64,000 nucleotides of DNA from Lantana camara (lineage: Eukaryota > Streptophyta > Magnoliopsida > Lamiales > Verbenaceae). Position numbers and translations under genes: made by a program. Within the stretch, counting starts at the first letter, position 1. Every line of letters begins with the position of its first letter. The stretch covers positions 123,429,501 to 123,493,500 of the forward strand of contig CM074857.1 of NCBI GenBank assembly GCA_037501455.1, in the 5' to 3' direction. Below the pieces are notes generated by a model, which did not search any database, was not told where the DNA came from, and saw nothing but the letters and a program-made list of their open reading frames with translations. Of this stretch, positions 1-12,568 are shown one piece after another.

Positions 1-3000
1 GGGTATTATAGCCTTTGAACCATAAACGAGGGAGTAGGGAGTTTCTCCGGTAGCCGCTCGGGGAGTCGTACGGTAAGCCCACAAAGCCCCTTGTAACTCC
101 TCGGCCCATTCATTTTTCTTGCTTTCAAGCATGGTTTTCAAATGTTGCAAGATGGTCCTGTTGGTCAATTCAACCTGTCCGTTCGCTTGGGGATGACCCA
201 CGGAAGTGAAGCACTGTTCAATACCTTCTCGAGTATCCGCTACAGTGAATTGAGACCTATTATCTAAAATTAGCACCCTCGTGATACCATATCTGCAGAT
301 GATGTTTTTCAGATGAAGTCCTTTACTACCCGGAAAGTGATTTTGGCTACGGCCTCGGCCTCGGCCCACTTTGTCAGGTAATCCACCGCCAGAATGATGA
401 ACTTTTTCTGTCCGACCGCCATTGGTAATGGTCCCACAATGTCAATGCCCCACTGATCAAAGGGCCATGATACGTCTATAGGGATCATCTGAGCCGCCGG
501 CAATTAGGGATGTTAGAGTGAAACTGACATTTGGGTCACTTCCTGGAGAAACAATGGCGTCTTGGAGAACCGAGGGCCAATAAAATCCACTCCTCAATAT
601 CTTTTTAGCAAGAATGCGCCCCCCAGAATGATTTTCGCAACTCCCTTAATGGACATGCTTGAGGGTCTCTTTGGCTTATGAAGGCCTTAGCATCTTATTG
701 GAGGACCGTGATAAGACTTCTTGAAGAGTCTTCCCTCATGATCTAATGAAAAACAAGGGGACTTATTTCTTATCTTCCGTGCCTCCACTTTATCAGTGGG
801 ACAAACTCCATCCTTAAGAAATCTGATGATGTCATCAAACTAGCATGGTTCTCTGGGGTCAATCATGGCTACCGCTCAGACAAGAATTCTCTCTTTTATC
901 AGGTGATCCTCCATTCTCAAAAAGGTGATAGAACGCTCACGTGACCCCTCGAGAGCGGAAGCAAATTTGGAAAGAGCATTAGCACGCTCATTTTCCGCTC
1001 GTGGAATCTGAAGCAAGTGGAATTCCTTAAACTTACCCATTATTTCTTTCGCCTTTCCCAAGTACAGCATCATGGTGATTTCTCGAGCCTCATAAGTACC
1101 TTCAATCTGACTTGCAATTAATTACGAGTAAACATAAGCTGTGATCCTGGAAGCTCCGTTTTGAAAAATAATTTTCAAATCTTGAATGTGAGCCTCATAC
1201 TCTGCCTCGTTGTTTGTGACTTGAAAATCCAACCTGATTGCAAAGTCTATCTGAATTTCACTGGGGTCTCTGAGGGTTATCCCTGCTCCTCCCCCTTGAG
1301 AGGTCGAGGAACCATCTGTGTGCAGGACCCAAAGACTGCCGTCTTCAGGAATGGCGTACTCCAGTTCAAAACGCTCAACCAACAAGTCCACGACCACTTG
1401 CGCTTTTATAGCCGTTCTGGGTTCGAAACTGATGTCAAACTGGCTCAGCGCAATGATCCATTTTATTAGCCTTCCGGAGATGTCTGGCTTAGACAATACT
1501 TGCCTTAGGGGTTGATCTGTAAGGACAGTGATTGAGTGTGCCTTAAACTAGGGCCTCAGCCTCCTTGATGCATTAATGAGGGCAAAGGCAAACTTTTCAA
1601 TCTCCAGGTATTTCTTTTCAGCTCCCTGCAACATTTTTCTCAAATAATAGACAGGTAAATGTTTGCGCTCATGTACGGTCACCAAAACCGCGCTCGTGGC
1701 TTCCGCGTGGCTTCCGTTGAAACTGAGAGATACATAAATAAGTTTTCACCCTCAATCGGCTTTGTCAGAAGCGGGGCGCACGAGAGATAAACCTTCATAT
1801 CCTGCAGCGCTTTTTCGTATTCTCCAGTCTAAGCGAAATTTCAAGCGTTGCGCAAAATCTTGAAGAAAGGTAGATTCCTATCGGCAAAGCGAGAAATGAA
1901 CCTGTTCAAAGAGATGATCTTCCCTACTAATACTTGCACTTCTCTTATGTTTCGAGGGGATGGGATGTCCAAAATGACCTTGATTTTCTCTGGGTTAGCT
2001 TCAATTCCACGTTGGCTAACCATATAGCCCAAAAATTTGCCCCTTCGTACACCAAAAGTGCATTTAGAGGGATTCAATTTCATATCGTACTGGCGTAATA
2101 TGCCAAACGTGCACTTTAAGTCTTCCAGATGGGAGGATTGATGCTCGCTCTTAACTATCATATCGTCTACATAAACCTCCATTGACCCTCCGATTTCTTT
2201 TTCGAACATCTGATTGACGAGGCCCTGATACGTAGCACCCGCATTCTTGAGCCCAAAGGGCATGACCAAGAAGCAATAGACCCTCATGCGCACCACGAAT
2301 GAGGTTTTAAGACGATCCTCAGGAGCCATAAATATTTGGTAGTACCCCTGGAACGCGTCCATCATGCTCATGATCTCGCAGCCAGTTGTTGAGTCTACTA
2401 GCTGATCAATTCGCGGCAAAGGGTAGGGGTCCTTTGGGCAAGTTTTGTTGAGATCCGTGAAGTCATTGGACATCCGCCATTTGTTTGCGCTTTTTAGCAC
2501 GAGGACAACATTGCAAAGTTATTCTGGGTACAATATGGGCTCAATATATTGGGCCTCGAGGAGTTTGTTTACTTCCTCCTCAATAACCCTCTTTCGAAAT
2601 CCATGGACATCTCTCTTCTTCTGTTTGATCGGTTTGAAAGCAAGGTCCACGTTGAGCCTGTGGACTATAATACTGGGGTCAATTCTGGTAAGGTCAGAAG
2701 CTTTCCAGGCGAATACATCAATGTTCTTCCTCAGAACATCGATCATCATGATCTGCGAGGGCCCCGAAAGGCTAGAGCCAATTTGGGTGGTTTTTCCCTT
2801 ATTGCCAGGCTCTAGCTCAATGGTCAAGAACTCCTCCGTGGGCTCAATCCGCGCTTCTGGGCGAGGGACCTCGAGCGCTCTCTTCTTTCCTATCAGGAGA
2901 TTTTCAGCATCTCTTTTTTTACTTTCAATTTCCTCTGCTCCTCAGGAAGATTCCCTAACTGCTCCCAGTGGGCCGCCCTCGGGATTGCCTTCAGCGTTAG

Positions 3001-3062
3001 GATCCTTCTTCTTGTTTTTCTTCTTATTCAGCTCGGCCCTTTTCCGTACGGGACCGTCTTCA
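1..3062 (-). pseudogene. Decayed Ty3/gypsy (Tat-like) pol fragment
   Basis: Reading right to left on the minus strand, broken frames match in order the region before reverse transcriptase (about 2827-2519), reverse transcriptase (2500-1841, with the YVDDM catalytic box), a second RNase H of the LHTDGSS type (1496-1122), a linker (1073-876) and the integrase core (503-309, IDIVGPLP). The order and wording follow the intact gag-pol at 48532-54723, and base 1 corresponds to roughly base 48900 there. Frameshifts and stops separate the pieces, so no polyprotein can be made. The left end runs off the window. The right end stops exactly where the copia LTR begins at 3063, so the copia insertion or a later rearrangement removed gag and protease. 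A second RNase H points to the Tat lineage; that lineage call is inference. Confidence 0.9.
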
Positions 3063-3447
3063 TGTTGGAAAACACGAATCAGAAAGCAGCGGAATTTAAA
3101 AATTTTTCCCAACAAAAGGACCTTGGACTCGCAATCGTGTATCCAAATTCGTAAAGATAGAAAACTTACTTTTCTTTTGTTCTTTCTTGAAGCGTTTCAA
3201 GCCACCCAAGAACGCTCTTATCGCGGTTTGATCCCCTCTCCTTGGTAAAGCTCGAATCTTCAAACTTCTAACTTGAAGTCTCTAGAGAAAGTCCACCAAC
3301 TTGATCACAATCTAACTAGTAAGGATGCTAGTTCTCTAGTTAGTGTTTAGGCTTAACCTAGGGTTTATTTGATCTTGGAGAAAGGAAGGTGTTCAACACA
3401 TAAACCAAAAGAATTGTCAATTAGCTCTAAAGGGGAGCATGAGCTCC

Positions 3448-3459
3448 CCTATATATAGG
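3448..3459 (-). promoter_or_regulatory. TATA box of the copia LTR
   Basis: The palindromic CCTATATATAGG lies in the expected place for LTR transcription toward lower coordinates, about 385 bp from the minus-strand 3' end of the LTR. Being a palindrome it reads the same on both strands. The element's orientation, not the motif, sets the strand given here. Confidence 0.5.
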
Positions 3460-3778
3460 AAAGGGAGAGGGGCGACGATCCTATTCCTTGTTGGGCAAGG
3501 ATTTGGTTCCTCTCTCTCCTATTACTTGATCATCAAGTATTTTCCAACTTTGACTTTGAATTCTAATTCAAGTCAACTTTTAAGAGAGCTAAAAATATCC
3601 AAACTATTTTTGGATAATTTTATACCTTATTTACTATAAAATAAATAACTTATTTTTATCTAATTAATTAATTCGTAATTAATTAACTAGATTATTTTTC
3701 TCCAAAATAAGACTTTCTTTTTAATTCAAAATTAAACCAAAGTCTATTAAATAATTAACACATTTAATTATTTAATAC

Positions 3779-3833
<55 letters not shown>

Positions 3834-3834
3834 A

Positions 3835-3887
3835 CACGTGTGTGACACGTGTCACTCACGTGAGCCACACGTGTGATTTCACACGTG
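3835..3887. promoter_or_regulatory. Five-copy CACGTG (G-box/E-box) array in the LTR U3
   Basis: CACGTG occurs at 3835, 3846, 3857, 3868 and 3882. The first four are spaced exactly 11 bp apart and the fifth 14 bp further on. CACGTG is the core of plant G-boxes bound by bZIP and bHLH factors. The array lies next to an AT-dinucleotide tract, inside the U3 part of the copia LTR. Function is inferred from motif and spacing only. Confidence 0.6.
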
Positions 3888-5034
3888 TGGAACCCTTTTG
3901 GCCCGATTAACTCCTTTAATCATTTTCAAGCCTCAACTCATGCAACCAAGTTGTTGTGTGTGACCCTCTAGGTTCTCAATTCCATTAGCAGTGAGCCTAA
4001 TTAATTAATTCACTAATTAATTAATCAGTCCACAGATTAAACGACCATAGTCTAGCAACAGGTGTTTAACCCCTAGCTGAATTGGAATGTTCAGATTCGA
4101 CAGAACCTTTAAGTCATTGATTCATGTGAGATACAATCCTTCTACTTACTATCTCTCAACCAAGATCTAGGGCAAGGGAATAATCAGAACCCTAATAATC
4201 CGGTCTTAAAGCTAAATGCATTTCATATCCATTTGATCTCAATCCAAGAAACCCTTTTCTTGATGTCTTGATCTACTGCCTTGGCCAAGGACTCCATATG
4301 GCATATGAATGACTTACACAATAAGGGATCACCTTGCAAATGCAAGTGTAGGCCCTATCTTGATTCTCATTCACTTCTATGAATCACTTGTGCAGCCCCA
4401 GCATAAGTCTTGAATCAGTTGTCTAAGGCGACACCCTTTAAAGCTTATACCTAAGACTACAGAGTTAACTCATAAAGTGACAAGGAACCTCAAGTCTAAG
4501 GATCAATTAATCACATCAATGACTCGTGAGATATTTCCTAATCTGGAAGTTTCCATTTCCTGAAATAGAAACTTCCTTTCCCATTTAGGAATGTTCTCAC
4601 ACGGGCCACCTCAGTGAACTTACTTATTAAAGTAAGCACCCTCATGTATCACGTACGTATCAACTATACACTTTGCACCTCCATGAAACAAGGTGGTCCT
4701 TCTTAAGGGCGTGATCCCATAAGCAAGCCTTAGAGGAGTCAGGTTGACACTCCCACTGTCTGTAGGACTCATCGGCTTGGAGTATTTTACTAATCATGAC
4801 TTATGTGATATAGGGCTCGTTTCATGAACCATTTCACCTAAATGGTAGAGTCCTAAAGTCATCAGGATTAGGGGAGTTCTCATACATGCACAGCTAAAGT
4901 AAACGCATACCAAACAAGAGCATATAAAGAAGTGTTGCCTCAATTCGTTATTTCATTCAAAGATTGTCTTTAATTACAATAAGGAAAAGCACAAAGCGGA
5001 TATACAATCGGCTTTTAGGGCACTATTCCTAACA

Positions 5035-5045
5035 ATCTCCCACTT
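5035..5045 (-). other. Copia polypurine tract
   Basis: Minus strand AAGTGGGAGAT sits directly against the TGTTAGG start of the LTR and 5 bp beyond the end of the polyprotein frame. This is the position used to prime plus-strand DNA synthesis in LTR elements. Confidence 0.75.
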
Positions 5046-5050
5046 GCCCG

Positions 5051-8000
5051 TCAAAGCCATTCTAAAGCTACTCTAAGTCCCATCTTCTGAAGATGACCTT
5101 GGAAAGCTTCTCGACTAAGGGGTTTAGTAAGTGGATCTGCCACGTTCTCTGCTGATGTGACCCTCTCGATTTGCACATCTCCTCTTTTGATAATATCACG
5201 GATTAGGTGATACTTCCTCATAATGTGCTTGGTCCGTTGGTGAGATCTTGGTTCTCTTGCTTGAGCAACCGCCCCAGTGTTGTCACAAAACACAGTAATG
5301 GGGTCTTTCATGCTAGGAACAACATTCAACTCTTGAATGAAGTTTCTAATCCAAACACCTTCCTTAGCTGCATCATTTGCAGCTAAGTATTCAGCCTCAG
5401 TGGTCGAATCTGCAGTGGTAGTTTGCTTGGAACTCTTCCAACTCACTGCTCCGCCGTTTAGGCAGAAAATGTATCCTGACATTGACTTAAAATCATCTAA
5501 GTCAGATGTAAAGCTTGCATCGCAGTATCCTTCGACATTAAGATCTTTCTGACCTCCGTAAACTAAGAATAAATCTTTAGTACTTTTCAAGTACTTAAGA
5601 ATATTCTTCACGGCAGCCCAGTGACCATCTCCAGGGTCAGATTGGAAACGACTTGATACACTAAGTGCATAAGCCATATCCGGTCGAGTACATAACATTG
5701 CATACATTATGCTACCTACTGCTGATGCATAAGGTGTATGAGTCATTCTCTCCTTCTCAAGGTTAGTCTTAGGACACATCTTCTTTGAAAGACATGTTCC
5801 TACACTCATAGGAAGGTTCTTAACCTTTGCTGACTCCATATTGAATCTCTTCAATACTTTGTCAATGTACATCGACTGTGATAGTCCTATTAACCTTCTA
5901 GATCTATCTCTATAGATTTTAATTCCAAGGATATAGGACGCATCACCAAGATCTTTCATCTCGAATTGGTTCGATAACCATAACTTAGTCACTTTCATGT
6001 CATCCTTCGAATTCCCAATAAGAAGGATGTCATCAACATAAAGTACTAAGAATTGCACTGAGGTCTCCAATTCCTTTCTATACACACATGATTCATTCGA
6101 AATTTGCATGAAGCCAAACGCTTTGACTGATTCATCAAATCGAATGTTCCAATTCCTAGAAGCCTGTTTCAATCCATAGATTGATCTTTGGAGTTTGCAA
6201 ACCTTTTGCTCACTCCCACTGAATGTGAAACCTATGGGTTGCTCCATATAAATGTCTTTGTCAATGTCACCATTGAGAAAGGCAGTTTTCACATCCATTT
6301 GCCATATCTCATAGTCATAATATGCAGCAATGGTAAGCATGATTCGAATGGACTTTTGCATTGCAACTGGTGAAAAGGTTTCGTCAAAGTCCACGCCGGG
6401 TCTTTAAGTGAATCCTTTTGCAACCAGTCTTGCTTTGTAGGCTGCAATGCTTCCATCAACTCCAAGCTTTCTCTTAAAGATCCATTTGCAACCTATGGGT
6501 TTGACCCCATCAGGCAAATCTACCAAGGTCCAAACTTGGTTGGAGTTCATGGAATCCATTTCAGATTTCATGGCTTCTATCCACTGTTCAGAGTCAGAAT
6601 CTGAAAGTGCCTTCTCATATGTTGAAGGATCATTATCCTTTTGAGAGATTTCATGGAAGAATCCATACCATCTCTCCGGCTGTCTAGGAGTGCGTTCAGA
6701 ACGCCTTAGAGGAGGATTTACATGTGTATCGAAATTCGTGATTGGTTGTGGTTGATCAGTAGGGGACGTTTCTTCAGTGGGTGGCGTGGGGTCACTTTGT
6801 ACTTCTTCTAATTCTATGATCTTGCCTTTCTTTTCTTTAAGGAACGGTTCCTCAAGAAAAGTGGCATTTCTGGAAACAAACACCTTTTGCTCAGATTGAT
6901 CATAGAAGTAGTATCCTATGGATTCCTTAGGATAACCTACAAAGTAGCATAAGTTAGAACGAGATTCTAACTTATCTCCCACTGTCCTCTTCACGTAAGC
7001 AGGACAACCCCAAATTCTTAAGTAAGAATAACTAGGGATTTTACCATGCCACATTTCATAGGGCGTTTTGGGGACTGACTTAGAGGGAACTAGATTCAGA
7101 ATCTTTGCTGCACTTTCTAGGGCATAACCCCAGAAAGAAGGTGGTAAGTCAGTGAAGCTCATCATGGAACGAACCATATCAAGTAGGGTTCTATTCCTTC
7201 TCTCAGACAGTCCATTAAGCTGAGGAGTTCCCGGAGGAGTCCACTGAGAGATAATCTCATTATCTTTGAGATGATTAAGGAATTCTTCACTAAGATACTC
7301 GCCTCCTCGATCAGATCGAAGTGCTTTGATCTTGTGACCAGTTTGGTTCTCAACCTCCTTTTGAAATTCTAAGAATTTCTCAAAAGCTTCAGATTTATAC
7401 TTCATTAAGTATACATAACCATATCGACTAAAGTCATCGGTAAAGGTTATGAAATACTGATGATTGTTTCTAGTGCTTACACTAAGCGGTCCACAAACGT
7501 CAGTATGGATCAAATCCAAAACCTTAGTGGCACGTTCCACAGTTCCTTTAAAAGGAACTTTGGACATTTTTCCTTTGAGACAGGATTCGCAAGAAGTTAA
7601 CTCTTTGAGATCATTTTCAGAGAATGATCCTAAAGTGTTTATCTTGCTAATTATGTTCTTGGAAATGTGTCCTAATCTAGCGTGCCATAAGGGAGCTGAA
7701 ACTTTGTCATCTCTCTTACGCTTTGTTTCTCGTTGTATATTCATAATATTGATATTTTGAGTTAGGTAAAGTCCATTACTTAGAGTACCGATATGAACGG
7801 AAGAGTTGTTCCGTTTGATAAAATATTTACCATTCTTAATATAAGTTTCATAACCTTCACAATCTAATATTGGAACTGAAATTATATTACGAATAATGCT
7901 CGGTACATAAAGGACTTTATTTAATACTAACTCAAAACTACCTAAATCTAATCTAATTGTGCCTAAAGCTCGAGCCTCAACGTTTGAGCCATCGCCGATC

Positions 8001-8971
8001 TTCAAGACACATTCTCCTTCTTTGAGTTGTTGGACTTCACTTAGCATCTGTACATCATTACAGATATGAGTTCCACAACCGGTATCAAATACCCAAGAAC
8101 TAGAATTAATAGAAAGATTTATTTCAACGAGAAAGATACCTTTCTTTAGAGTAGCCTTGTACTCTGGGCAGTTTCTCCTCCAATGTCCCGCTTTGCCACA
8201 ATGGAAGCAAACATCCTCTTTCTGATCACGCTTCTTCTTTTGGGCCTTTCCCTTCGAAATGCCACCAGTGGGCCTAAGGGGTTTCTTCTTCTTCTTTTGG
8301 GCTTTCTTGCCCTTACCTTTAGAAGGCCCAGAAGAGGAAGATGGAGCATTCACCATCAAAACCTTATTGTCCTTCTTGATCGTGCTTTCAGCAGTCACAA
8401 GCTGACTAATCAGCTCAGCTACAGTAGCACCAGCATGATTCATGTTGAAGTTAAGGACAAATGGGTTGAATGATGGTGGGAGCGAAGCTAGCAACAAATC
8501 CACTGAAAGCTCATCTTTCAGTGGCATGTCCATGGAAGCAAGTTTCTCAGTAAGGGCAAGAAACTTGAGTCCATATTCATGGACACTTGAACCTTCCCTC
8601 ATTCTCAAGTGGAACAATTCCTTTGAAGTGTTATACCTTATAACACGTTCATGAGGGCGGTAAAGTTGCTCTAAGTGGTCGTAAATCTCCCAAGCAAATT
8701 CCATGGCCTCGTGTTGTCTTTGCAAGTCCGGAGACATGTTAGCCAACATAAGGCAACGGGCTTGGAGATTATCATCCTTCCACTTCTGAATCGCATCCCG
8801 CTCGGCCCGAGTGGGAGCATCCCCTTCGGGACTGGGCTCCCCTTCGAAGAGGACATAAGTTCTCTTCTCAGAATCTAAAATGATTTTTAGATTCCTCAGC
8901 CAATCAGAATAGTTGGGACCAGTCAACTTGTTTGACTCGAGGATCGATACAAGAGGGTTTTTGGTTGCCAT
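5051..8971 (-). pseudogene. Copia gag-pol polyprotein, one in-frame stop
   Basis: The frame runs 1307 codons from ATG at 8971 to 5051 and is interrupted only by TAA at 6406-6404, nine bases before the RT start block (VDFDETFSPV). The flanking codons stay in frame, so this is a nonsense change and not a frameshift. Domains in order: gag with a CCHC knuckle (CFHCGKAGHWRRNC, residue about 250), protease DTGCGTHIC (about 296), the pre-integrase LWHARLGH (about 428), integrase with HTDVCGP and RSDRGGEY, RT with YVDDILL (about 980) and a C-terminal RNase H with TTTADSTTEAEYLA. Integrase upstream of RT is the Ty1/copia order. The rest looks well preserved, so inactivation is recent or the stop is a single late lesion. 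The 5' LTR is absent, so the copy is immobile on its own. Confidence 0.92.
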
Positions 8972-10700
8972 TTCAAAACACGTAGAGAATCACAGAATCT
9001 ACGACCTAAATGGTAAAACAGAGAACTAGTGAGCATGCTGAATTATAACGATATACAAAAGATAAGGTCTTTAATCTAATGTAGCTCCCACTATTTTTCA
9101 AAGATCTAGAATTCCCAAAGATCTAAGAGGAACACGTTTCCCAATGGGTACTAAGATCCTAGGCATTTTACCTCGAACCCATGACTCGCGGACATTCTAA
9201 GTAAGAACCCTAGGTAGGTACAACTTACCAATTCTAACACCTTTAGAACTCTTAGTAATTGTTTTTTTTTGCATCACCTATCTTTCAATATGGACCCACG
9301 ACTCGTGCGACATCCATATTTACTTAGGCGTTAAGCTAGACCCATCAATCATAAGATCATGACCGAAACTTAGTTCGAACGACCCACGACTCGCGGACAT
9401 CGCCCTTGCTAAAATTGACCATGAAATATTGATCATTTAAAATGATCAATTAGGTAACTAAGAACTAATAAGCTCCACTAGCTATCCCACGACTCGCGGA
9501 CAATAACCAACTTCACTTACTAAACTTAAAACCTATTGATGGAATGCTAGGAATTTAATTCAAAATTTGCATTTCGAATTAAACACCCATTTGTTCGAAA
9601 TTAGCTTAATATTTAAGGGGAATTTTCGAATCAACCGGAGAGTTATCCGGTTCGACCTCACCAACATATATGTTATCCAATTTTATTAGTCTTGATTAAT
9701 GCAAGTACACTTAAATGCATATCAAACAAGCACATAAATAGATAACATGTCCTAGCATGATACTAACATGTAATGATCATGGGTTCTACCTATCTTATGC
9801 GTGATATGTGGGAGCCACTCCACAATCACAAGTTCTAACATACATGCCACATAAACAGTTCAAATCACATAAGGGAAATCGGTAACAAAATACGAGCCCT
9901 ATCTCTATTACATTTAACAATTGAGATTCCCCTCCCTAACATTTTGAGGGGTTTTCACTTATGACCTCCTTGTTACTTGAATGTGGTCCATCTTACTCCA
10001 TGGGTGCATTGTATCCAAAATGAAAATAAAACCTCACCACCTATCTCTACTCTCAAATTACAATAAAAAGAAAAAGACATAAAGTAATAAGGCTCAATCT
10101 TCATATTGGCCTTAGGCAATTACACGGGGCATACCCCGGCCTCAAAAACAGTAATATGGAAAGCCACATAATAAATCACATAACAGTACGCACATAAGTG
10201 AGGCTCCAACCTCAATTGAAAAACGCAACTATAGGGCTCCAACCCCAATTTAAACCATCCATGTGCATAAATTAAAACCATACATAGAACTAAACCCATG
10301 ATCACCTAACATGCTTTTGCGAGAATTTAAAGTTACCCAATAAATTAAAATTCTCGTTTCAAGTCCTAATGACTTAAAACACGACTTAGATGCAGTTCTT
10401 GTTCAAGAGCCTTTTCAATAAAACCCGAAAAACAATAAACCAATAAAATTCCAATTAATTTCCAAAATTAATAATTTTATTCTTTCATTATTTTCAGGAA
10501 ATAAAATTCATAATTTTTCCCAAAATCCAATTCGCTTTAATTTCTCAAAAATCTCAATTTAATCAAAATTTTTAAATAATTTTATTTTAACAAAACTGAT
10601 TTTAAAAGATAAAATTAAAATAAAATTAAATCGGGATTTTACGGACCGAAAAACACGAAACACGAAAACACGAAAGCACGGGCCCGGGACGACGCGGGAT
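8972..10700 (-). other. Copia 5' leader with a four-times repeated motif
   Basis: No gene is seen in this stretch. It continues from the copia ATG and has the AT-rich, stop-filled look of an untranslated leader. The motif CCCACGACTCGCGGACA, with small changes, recurs at 9178, 9295, 9383 and 9486, all in the same direction. Toward 10400-10640 it becomes A- and T-rich, and a short GC-rich patch at 10660-10720 marks the approach to the antisense-gene remnant. Confidence 0.5.
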
Positions 10701-10739
10701 CGCCCGCCCGCCGCTCGAACTCAGAGAAATTGGGCCCAC

Positions 10740-12277
10740 GGGGGCCGCCGGCAGAGGAGTGGCCTCATGGGTACCTTCCACTGTCAGATCCTCGATAGGG
10801 CCTCTGGGGGGAGCCTCATTCCCTGCTCCCCCTCGAGCATTGTTTTGCCCTCGGCCAGCTCCTCGTCGGTTTACCCTCCCCCTCGGAGCATTGGGAGGGC
10901 GGTTTTGCTGCGGTTGCGGGTGTTGAGGATCGACTGCGGGTCCTTGGGCACCCAACATGCGGGAAAGGGCTTCAGCATTCATGCCTTGGGATAATATTTG
11001 GATGCCTGCAAGTAAAAAGGAACGAGCATCAGAAGATTGATTGTTTGGATCGTATAAACAAGAAAACAACGATCACTGTAAGTTAGAGGACTATTCTAAA
11101 GGTTAGAGATGTTAGTTCCTAGAATCTAACCGTCGAGGGCCATGATGTCAGCTGGAGGGTTGAGTATCATGTCTGGAGGGCAAGATAAACCATAACGGAA
11201 CAACACTCCCTCATTCTTCATCAGGGTCTCAGCCTTAATCCATTTTTTCTCAGCCCTCATCTCGAAGGCTAACCCCTGTGCCCAATCCTCAAAAGCTTTA
11301 TTCTTCGTCCTTTCCCTAATCAGAGGACCCTCGCCATGTATCAACCACCCGCGGTGAACCCTGAAAATTCCTCCTGGAGCCCCCACGAAAAAGTACTTCT
11401 CCTTCCAATGCTCGCCATAGGAAGTAGATGGGGAATCTATCATCTTAAAGCCTGATTTAGCTTGAGCGTAATAGAATCCATCAGTAGGGGATGAGCGAGT
11501 CGAGCGGGCCACCTGTATCAAGCTATCAAAGTTGATGATCGAGGGCTCGCGACCTAGAGCAACCATCATAATCACGAAGGTATTAATCAGGGCTATGCCG
11601 TTCGACAGAATTTGTGAAGGGCAAAGCCTCAAGTGATGGTAGATGTTGGCAACGACGGGCGGAATTGGGAACCTCAAACCCCCGGCAAGGACCGCATCCC
11701 AGTAGACCGTCATCATCCCAGGCGGCGGTCGGTTGGCTCTTTCCCCCTCCTCTGGAAGTCGCATGGGAAATACTGCCTCATCCCAATAAACATTCGCCCT
11801 CAACTCCTCCAAATCATCGAGCGTCAAGATGCTAGCGATCTCATCCGGTGATCTATCTGTTTGATGGCGATTATCTTGCCTCACACGAGTGGCAGGCTCC
11901 CTTCCCCTCCTTTGGCGCCTTCTTGAGGGCCCAGCTTCAAATTGACGCCCAGATGGCCCTGCTTCGCCCTCGGGGGCCGCCATAGCCACTGTAACCCTGT
12001 GATCCTGGGGTCGCGTGGCACTGTTCAAAACCGGGAACACTCTCTCCCCTTGTCTCTGCATCTCCATCACATTGTTCATCTCTTCAAAAATATCATCAAC
12101 CTCTTCGTCTCTGACAGCGGCTGGAGCCTGGACCACAGGGATCGCCATGGAAACCCCTTCACCCGGGGACATCCTAGCCAGAGGGACAGCTGTGGGAACA
12201 TTGCCGTGAGGGGAAGAACTCCCCACCGACATCTCATCAATCTCTCTTACGTAGTCTTCAACGGGGTGTCCGGCCAT
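10740..12277 (-). pseudogene. Antisense accessory gene of the left Tat-like element, 3'-truncated
   Basis: The best start is ATG at 12277 (MAGHPVEDYVREIDEM), matching MADQHIEEFAREIQEM at the start of the full copy at 44197; the upstream Met at 12379 has no counterpart there. Exon 1 is 12277-11131, followed by donor GTTAGA. Exon 2 starts at 11005 after TTGCAG and is homologous until about 10740, where the copia leader takes over, so the end of exon 2 and the coiled-coil exon 3 are lost. The conserved core shows GGLRFPI, LCPSQI and GFYYAQAK, resembling the plant family called putative gypsy-type transposon (Pfam Transposase_28). The intron sits at the same codon and phase as in the full copy. 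Exon 1 is fully open despite truncation. Confidence 0.8.
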
Positions 12278-12568
12278 GGTTGCTTTACGATTTTTGAAGA
12301 TGGGGTTTTTCTTAGAAAACTCAGTCGAGAAGGGGAAGAATTTCTGGAGAAAATTCAGTAGCAGAAAGTGGCTCTTCACTCAAGGGTTTCACTCACTCAA
12401 CCTAAATCTAAAAGTTAGTATCAGAATATTAAGAGTTGTGGAGCTTTACCTAAAGTTTGAAGAACGAAAGCCCGCCGGAGTCTGTAAAGATTGCAGAAAA
12501 CTCTTTGCTGCTTAAAGGATGGAAGAAATCTGAGTGCGTGAAAGAGGTTCCAAAGCTCTATAGGACTC

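Larger units (their letters stand above)
3063..5034 (-). repeat. Copia 3' LTR (1972 bp)
   Basis: On the minus strand the repeat starts TGTTAGG immediately after the polypurine tract and ends CCAACA at the junction with the Ty3 fragment, giving the canonical TG...CA termini. It is long for a copia LTR. A TATA box at 3459-3448 would place transcription start near 3420, leaving about 1.6 kb of U3 and about 0.35 kb of R-U5. It contains an AT microsatellite at about 3780-3831 and an array of five CACGTG motifs. Only one copy exists in the window, so identity to a partner cannot be measured. Confidence 0.82.
3063..10700 (-). mobile_element. Ty1/copia LTR retrotransposon lacking its 5' LTR
   Basis: In minus-strand order this holds a long leader (about 10700-8972), a gag-protease-integrase-RT-RNase H polyprotein (8971-5051), a polypurine tract (5045-5035) and a 1972-bp 3' LTR (5034-3063). 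The order protease, integrase, RT defines Ty1/copia. No second copy of the LTR and no primer binding site could be found between 8972 and 13700, so the 5' LTR is missing. The right boundary is approximate: somewhere between 10640 and 10740 the sequence changes to the antisense gene of a different retroelement. The last five bases before the LTR on the left are CTTCA, but no matching duplicate could be found at the other end. Confidence 0.85.
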
